From: Alphaproteobacteria bacterium
GTDB lineage: Bacteria; Pseudomonadota; Alphaproteobacteria; Micropepsales; Micropepsaceae
Reading direction: 5' to 3'
Assembly (NCBI GenBank): GCA_003131925.1
Contig: PKWC01000156.1
Location: 935-12,025, forward strand
DNA length: 11,091 nt
In this document: positions 8,425 through 11,091 of the stretch, in pieces
How positions within the stretch are numbered: position 1 is the first letter of the stretch
Layout of the letters: each line of letters opens with the position of its first letter
Made by a program: the position numbers and the translations under genes
The notes under the pieces: generated by a model
Told to the model about the DNA's origin: nothing
Seen by the model: the letters and a program-made list of their open reading frames with translations, nothing else
Databases searched by the model: none

Positions 8425-8481
8425 CTCATGGTTCGACAAGCTCACCATGAGGATCTCGTCTTGAGCCTGTCGAAGGACGAG
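8424..8481. repeat. Compact palindromic intergenic repeat with two complementary-loop hairpins
   Basis: Hairpin 1 is CCTCATGGT (8424-8432) with ACCATGAGG (8444-8452), a perfect 9-bp stem. Hairpin 2 is CTCGTC (8455-8460) with GACGAG (8476-8481), extended by a U-G and a U-A pair. The segments TTCGACAAGCTCA (8432-8444) and TGAGCCTGTCGAA (8462-8474), which make up most of the two loops, are reverse complements over 13 bases with a single G-T type mismatch. The sequence resembles a short repeat I recall as scattered between genes in many alphaproteobacterial chromosomes, but I see only this copy here. It has no coding potential worth calling. Confidence 0.75.
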
Positions 8482-8504
8482 GTCCGATCGAGGTATCAAC
8501 GTTA

Positions 8505-8906
8505 GTGGGTAACAGGCTGAACAAAGACATGCTTCGCGGTCTTGTCGCGATCTCGATCTGCGGCTTGCTTGCAGCCTGTGCGACCGCGCGGAAGCCGATC
8601 CAACCGCAGGCGCCACTCGTAGCGCTTCCGCCTGCGCCGCCGCCTGGCGAACCGTCCGATCTCGCAGGCCTGCGATCCGCACAACTGCAGATCGTTTTCG
8701 GCGCGCCGGCCTTCGTGCGCAAGGATGGAGGCGCCGAGATGTGGCGTTATGACGGGGCTGCGTGCAAAGTCTTCTTTTTTCTCTATCCTTATGCCGGCTC
8801 GCTACTCGTTCGGCACGTCGAGACGCTGCCGCGCGGACGCGAAATGGCAGCAGATCAGGCCTGTCTCGATTCGCTGCGTCCGCGCGCAGCGGCGCCGGCC
8901 TCCTGA
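8505..8906 (+). CDS. Small predicted lipoprotein
   Basis: The 133-residue frame opens with a lipoprotein signal: basic residues, a hydrophobic run (LVAISICGLLAA) and a lipobox LAAC with Cys25 as the acylated residue. The following Ala-Thr gives no inner-membrane retention signal, so an outer-membrane location is likely. A proline-rich linker (about 31-51) precedes a small domain with DLAGLRSAQLQIVFGAPAF and a MWRYDGAACKVFFFLYPYAG segment. That helix-then-strands layout recalls small BamE/OmlA-like lipoprotein domains, but this is inference. GTG at 8505 has GAGG eleven bases upstream. ATG at 8529 is a real alternative, giving a 125-residue protein with a shorter signal peptide (Cys17). The last 52 bp overlap the end of nth on the other strand. 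The 118-bp gap after the glutamate dehydrogenase holds the palindromic repeat, so separate transcription is likely. Confidence 0.82.
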   Translation: MGNRLNKDMLRGLVAISICGLLAACATARKPIQPQAPLVALPPAPPPGEPSDLAGLRSAQLQIVFGAPAFVRKDGGAEMWRYDGAACKVFFFLYPYAGSLLVRHVETLPRGREMAADQACLDSLRPRAAAPAS

Positions 8907-9595
8907 GTGGCCAGCGTCTTTTCCGTATAGCGGCACAGATCGCGCACAACGCAAACCGGGCATTTGGGCTTTCGCGCGACGCACGTGTAGCGGCCGTGCA
9001 ATATCAGCCAATGGTGCGCGTGGAGGCGATATTTCTCCGGCACGGCGGAAGCAAGCCTTCTTTCAACCGCGAGCGGCGTCTTGCCGGGAGCAAGGCCGGT
9101 CCGGTTTGCGACGCGAAAGATGTGCGTGTCGACGGCGATAACCGGTTCGCCGAAGGCGACATTCAGAATGACGTTCGCCGTCTTTCGTCCCACGCCGGGG
9201 AGCGCCTCGAGCGCTGCCCTGCCGCGCGGCACCTTTCCATCATGTTCAGCGATCAGAATTCGCGATAGCGCGATGGCATTCTTCGCCTTGGTGCGAAACA
9301 AACCGATTGTCCTGATATGCGCGATCAGACCCTCTTCCCCGAGCCGCACCATCATCTCCGGGGCGTCGGCGACGCGGAACAGCGCTGCCGTGGCTTTGTT
9401 GACACCCTTGTCCGTCGATTGGGCGGACAAAACGACCGCTATCAGCAACGTGAAAGGATTGGAGTAGACGAGTTCCGTTTTCGGCTCCGGCATCTGTTGC
9501 TTCAGCCGTTCAAAGAACGTCTCCCTCTCTTTTTTTGAAAATGGCTTCGCCAAGTCTGCTGCCTCGCGAAAAGTTTCCCCACGGCATTGCCTCAT
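8855..9595 (-). CDS. nth: Endonuclease III (DNA glycosylase/AP lyase)
   Basis: Nth removes oxidised pyrimidines from DNA and cleaves the abasic strand in base excision repair. The 246-residue product aligns by eye along the E. coli enzyme. LLIAVVLSAQSTDKGVN is at 50-66. The helix-hairpin-helix is LPGVGRKTANVILN, with catalytic Lys138. Catalytic Asp156 is in AVDTHIFRV, and HHWLILHGRYTC follows. The [4Fe-4S] cluster cysteines are 205, 212, 215 and 221, with the family spacing C-x6-C-x2-C-x5-C. It is somewhat longer than the 211-residue E. coli protein because of about 20 extra N-terminal residues and a C-terminal Ala/Arg/Ser tail. ATG at 9595 is preceded by GGAAG eight bases away. The frame stays open upstream to 10228, but that part is antisense to the DUF2244 gene and does not look like Nth. 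The gene converges on and overlaps the lipoprotein gene. Confidence 0.97.
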   Translation of the reverse strand: MRQCRGETFREAADLAKPFSKKERETFFERLKQQMPEPKTELVYSNPFTLLIAVVLSAQSTDKGVNKATAALFRVADAPEMMVRLGEEGLIAHIRTIGLFRTKAKNAIALSRILIAEHDGKVPRGRAALEALPGVGRKTANVILNVAFGEPVIAVDTHIFRVANRTGLAPGKTPLAVERRLASAVPEKYRLHAHHWLILHGRYTCVARKPKCPVCVVRDLCRYTEKTLATQEAGAAARGRSESRQA

Positions 9596-9676
9596 TTGTG
9601 TTTCTTCCGCAATCCGCGCCGCCCAGCGGGTCCCGGCCTTCTTGTCCGTTTGCCCACAAAAGCGCATCTTGAAGTC
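9596..9676. promoter_or_regulatory. Divergent intergenic region between nth and DUF2244 gene
   Basis: This 81-bp gap separates divergent starts at 9595 (minus) and 9677 (plus), so promoters for both directions should lie here or just inside the genes. I see no confident -35/-10 pair and no LexA-type GTTC-N7-GTTC or GAAC-N7-GTTC box. Confidence 0.35.
9604..9608 (-). promoter_or_regulatory. Ribosome binding site fixing the nth start
   Basis: Read on the minus strand, GGAAG sits eight bases before ATG at 9595. It supports this start over the many in-frame upstream codons antisense to the DUF2244 gene. Confidence 0.6.
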
Positions 9677-10162
9677 ATGAGCGCGGATGATCATCCCGTT
9701 CTTTTCGAGCGGACGCTGCGGCCCAATCCGCCCATGAACATTGGCGCGCTTGTTTTTGTCGCTGCTGGCATTGCAACAATCAATTTGGGGTTCGGACTCT
9801 ATTTTATCTTGCGCGGCGCATGGCCCGTGACGCCGTTCGTGGGTTTCGACGTGATCCTGCTTGCTTGGGCCTTTCACGCCAGTTTTCACGCAGCAAGATG
9901 TTACGAGCGGATTTGTCTGACGCCCACGATGCTGCGCGTCGAGCACCATCCTGTGCGCGGGCGTCCAATCCGTTTCGAGTTCAACCCCTATTGGGTGCGC
10001 GTCGATTTCCGGGAAGCCCCCGGCAGGGGACGCAGTCTCGCTCTGGCAAGCCATGGCCGGTTCGTGCAGATCGGTGCGTTCCTTGCTCCGGCCCAAAAAC
10101 TTTCGGTTGCGCAGGGCCTCACGGCGGCGTTGGCAAGATCGCGACAAACCCATTTCGACTGA
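9677..10162 (+). CDS. DUF2244 family membrane protein
   Basis: The 161-residue protein has a polar N-terminus with LFERTLRPNPPMN (9-21). Two adjacent membrane segments follow: about 22-44 (IGALVFVAAGIATINLGFGL and onward) and about 49-70 (WPVTPFVGFDVILLAWAFHA and onward). The C-terminal part is soluble, with a run likely to be beta strands (LTPTMLRVEHHPVRGRPIRF, then NPYWVRVDF) and a short final helix (QKLSVAQGLTAAL). This layout fits DUF2244, a family common in alphaproteobacteria whose function I do not know. ATG at 9677 is chosen over the in-frame ATG at 9587 because the family-like RTLRPN block begins soon after it and because the longer form would overlap the nth start. The Ada-like gene follows 46 bp later on the same strand, so the two may share a transcript. 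Confidence 0.88.
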   Translation: MSADDHPVLFERTLRPNPPMNIGALVFVAAGIATINLGFGLYFILRGAWPVTPFVGFDVILLAWAFHASFHAARCYERICLTPTMLRVEHHPVRGRPIRFEFNPYWVRVDFREAPGRGRSLALASHGRFVQIGAFLAPAQKLSVAQGLTAALARSRQTHFD

Positions 10163-10208
10163 CCGCAAGATTCGGGTCGCAAAGGGATTGCGGATAACCC
10201 ATCTTCCC

Positions 10209-11075
10209 ATGATGAACATGCACGCCATCGATCACGAGCCGGCCGAGGATTCTTCGCACTATCGCAGGATCGCCCGCGCGATCCGGTTTCTGGCGGAAAA
10301 TTATCGCGATCAGCCGGCGCTCGAAGAAGCCGCCGCAGTCGCCGGCCTCTCGCCTTTTCATTTTCAACGTCTTTTCAGCCGGCATGTTGGAGTGAGCCCG
10401 AAGTCCTTCGTCGCAAACCTCACGCTCTGGCATGCCAAGACAAGACTGGTGCAGGGCGCGAGCGTGCTCGAATCCGCCCTGGACTCCGGACTTTCCGGTC
10501 CGTCGCGCCTCCATGATCTCTGCCTCAAAATCGAGGCCATGACGCCTGGAGATTATGCAAGAGGAGGACAGGGGCTGCACATCGCCTATGGGCATTGCGA
10601 TTCGCCATTCGGGCGGGCGCTGCTCATGTCCACTGCGCTGGGAGTTTGCGGTCTGGCTTTTGCGGACGAAGAGGAGACGCCAGAATCACTGACCGACATG
10701 AAGTCGCGCTGGCCGCGCGCCGAATATTTTGAGGATGCGCCGCACATCGAGGCCCTTGGCGAGAAGATCTTCGCCCCCCAGCCTGGCGGCAATCTGACGC
10801 TGCATCTGATGGGCACGCGCTGGCAGATTAAGGTCTGGCAGGCTCTGCTCGCGATACCGACGGGCACGGTTGTCAGCTATCGCACGATTGCACAGCATGT
10901 CCGCAATGCCCAAGACGCCCGCGCGGTCGGGAGCGCCGTCGGAAGCAACCCCATAGCGTGGCTGATCCCGTGCCATCGCGTGCTCGCCAGCGACGGAACG
11001 CTTCACGGCTATCATTGGGGCCTGGCGCGAAAGCGCGGCATGCTGGCCGTTGAAGCAGCGCGAAAAGCGGCCTAG
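10209..11075 (+). CDS. ada: Ada-like AraC regulator / methylated-DNA-protein-cysteine methyltransferase
   Basis: This 288-residue fusion reverses O6-alkylguanine (and O4-alkylthymine) damage by moving the alkyl group to its own cysteine, and probably also regulates transcription. Residues about 20-117 form an AraC-type DNA-binding domain with two helix-turn-helix units (LEEAAAVAGLSPFHFQRLFS and VLESALDSGLSGPSRLHDLC). Residues about 120-200 match the Ada ribonuclease-like part (IAYGHCDSPFGRALLMST). The methyltransferase core has GTRWQIKVWQALLAIPTGT at 202-220, then YRTIAQHV, and GSAVGSNPIAWLIPCHRVL with acceptor Cys255 in PCHR. The N-terminal zinc domain of E. coli Ada, which carries the Cys38 methylphosphotriester sensor, is absent. 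ATGs at 10209, 10212 and 10218 are all possible starts. The open frame from 10053 overlaps DUF2244 and adds an arginine-rich non-family stretch, so it is rejected. Symbol by analogy. Confidence 0.94.
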   Translation: MMNMHAIDHEPAEDSSHYRRIARAIRFLAENYRDQPALEEAAAVAGLSPFHFQRLFSRHVGVSPKSFVANLTLWHAKTRLVQGASVLESALDSGLSGPSRLHDLCLKIEAMTPGDYARGGQGLHIAYGHCDSPFGRALLMSTALGVCGLAFADEEETPESLTDMKSRWPRAEYFEDAPHIEALGEKIFAPQPGGNLTLHLMGTRWQIKVWQALLAIPTGTVVSYRTIAQHVRNAQDARAVGSAVGSNPIAWLIPCHRVLASDGTLHGYHWGLARKRGMLAVEAARKAA

Positions 11076-11091
11076 CAGTCTGCTGAAAAAC
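11074..11091. repeat. Short palindrome and A run at the right edge
   Basis: AGCAG (11074-11078) and CTGCT (11080-11084) flank a single T and begin inside the Ada stop codon, followed by GAAAAAC at the edge. On the minus strand this reads as a T run entering a small palindrome. It may be the start of an intergenic repeat, an insertion-element end or part of a terminator. The window stops too soon to tell. Confidence 0.25.

Noticed and set aside
10053..10208. N-terminal extension of the Ada-like protein by 52 residues
   Set aside because: The added part overlaps the end of DUF2244, is arginine-rich without the cysteines of a zinc domain, and the AraC domain starts naturally after 10209.
9596..10228. 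N-terminal extension of Nth to a 457-residue protein
   Set aside because: The extension is antisense to DUF2244, lacks Nth similarity, and a good ribosome binding site precedes ATG at 9595.

Overview
The window reads as ordinary chromosomal DNA from a GC-rich alphaproteobacterium. The basis is the family set: a roughly 180-kDa class NAD-glutamate dehydrogenase, an AcnA-type aconitase, DUF2244 and an Ada-like protein without its zinc domain, together with a short palindromic intergenic repeat of a kind I recall from alphaproteobacterial genomes. I cannot name the genus. I see no rRNA, tRNA, CRISPR array, phage gene or transposase. Coding density is high and no gene-free stretch exceeds about 155 bases.

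Left part (1-8386), central carbon and nitrogen metabolism. On the minus strand, a 5'-proximal aconitase fragment (acnA, 510 codons seen) runs off the left edge. Its last full codon is the third iron-sulfur cysteine. Across a 122-bp gap, three plus-strand genes follow: a crotonase-superfamily protein lacking one of the two canonical catalytic glutamates, an exported protein of unknown function, and the 1630-aa NAD-dependent glutamate dehydrogenase that fills almost half the window. Aconitase and glutamate dehydrogenase both feed 2-oxoglutarate, one through isocitrate and the other from glutamate. I infer metabolic proximity only, not co-regulation.

Middle (8387-8504): a 118-bp spacer holds a GC-rich bulged hairpin and a compact repeat made of two hairpins. 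Their loops are complementary to each other, so the element could form either two small hairpins, perhaps kissing, or one long one.

Right part (8505-11091), DNA repair. A small predicted lipoprotein gene converges on nth (endonuclease III, minus strand), and the two coding regions overlap tail-to-tail by 52 bp. Nth diverges from a two-membrane-segment DUF2244 protein across 81 bp. DUF2244 is followed after 46 bp by a fused AraC-type regulator / O6-methylguanine-DNA methyltransferase (Ada without the N-terminal zinc domain). nth (base excision) and the ada-like gene (direct reversal) thus form a loose repair neighbourhood. The window ends 16 bases past the Ada stop in a small palindrome followed by an A run.

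I found no convincing new multi-gene system. The points most worth a second look are the intergenic repeat at 8424-8481, the Glu-to-Cys change in the crotonase active site, the overlapping nth and lipoprotein 3' ends, and the exported protein of unknown function.
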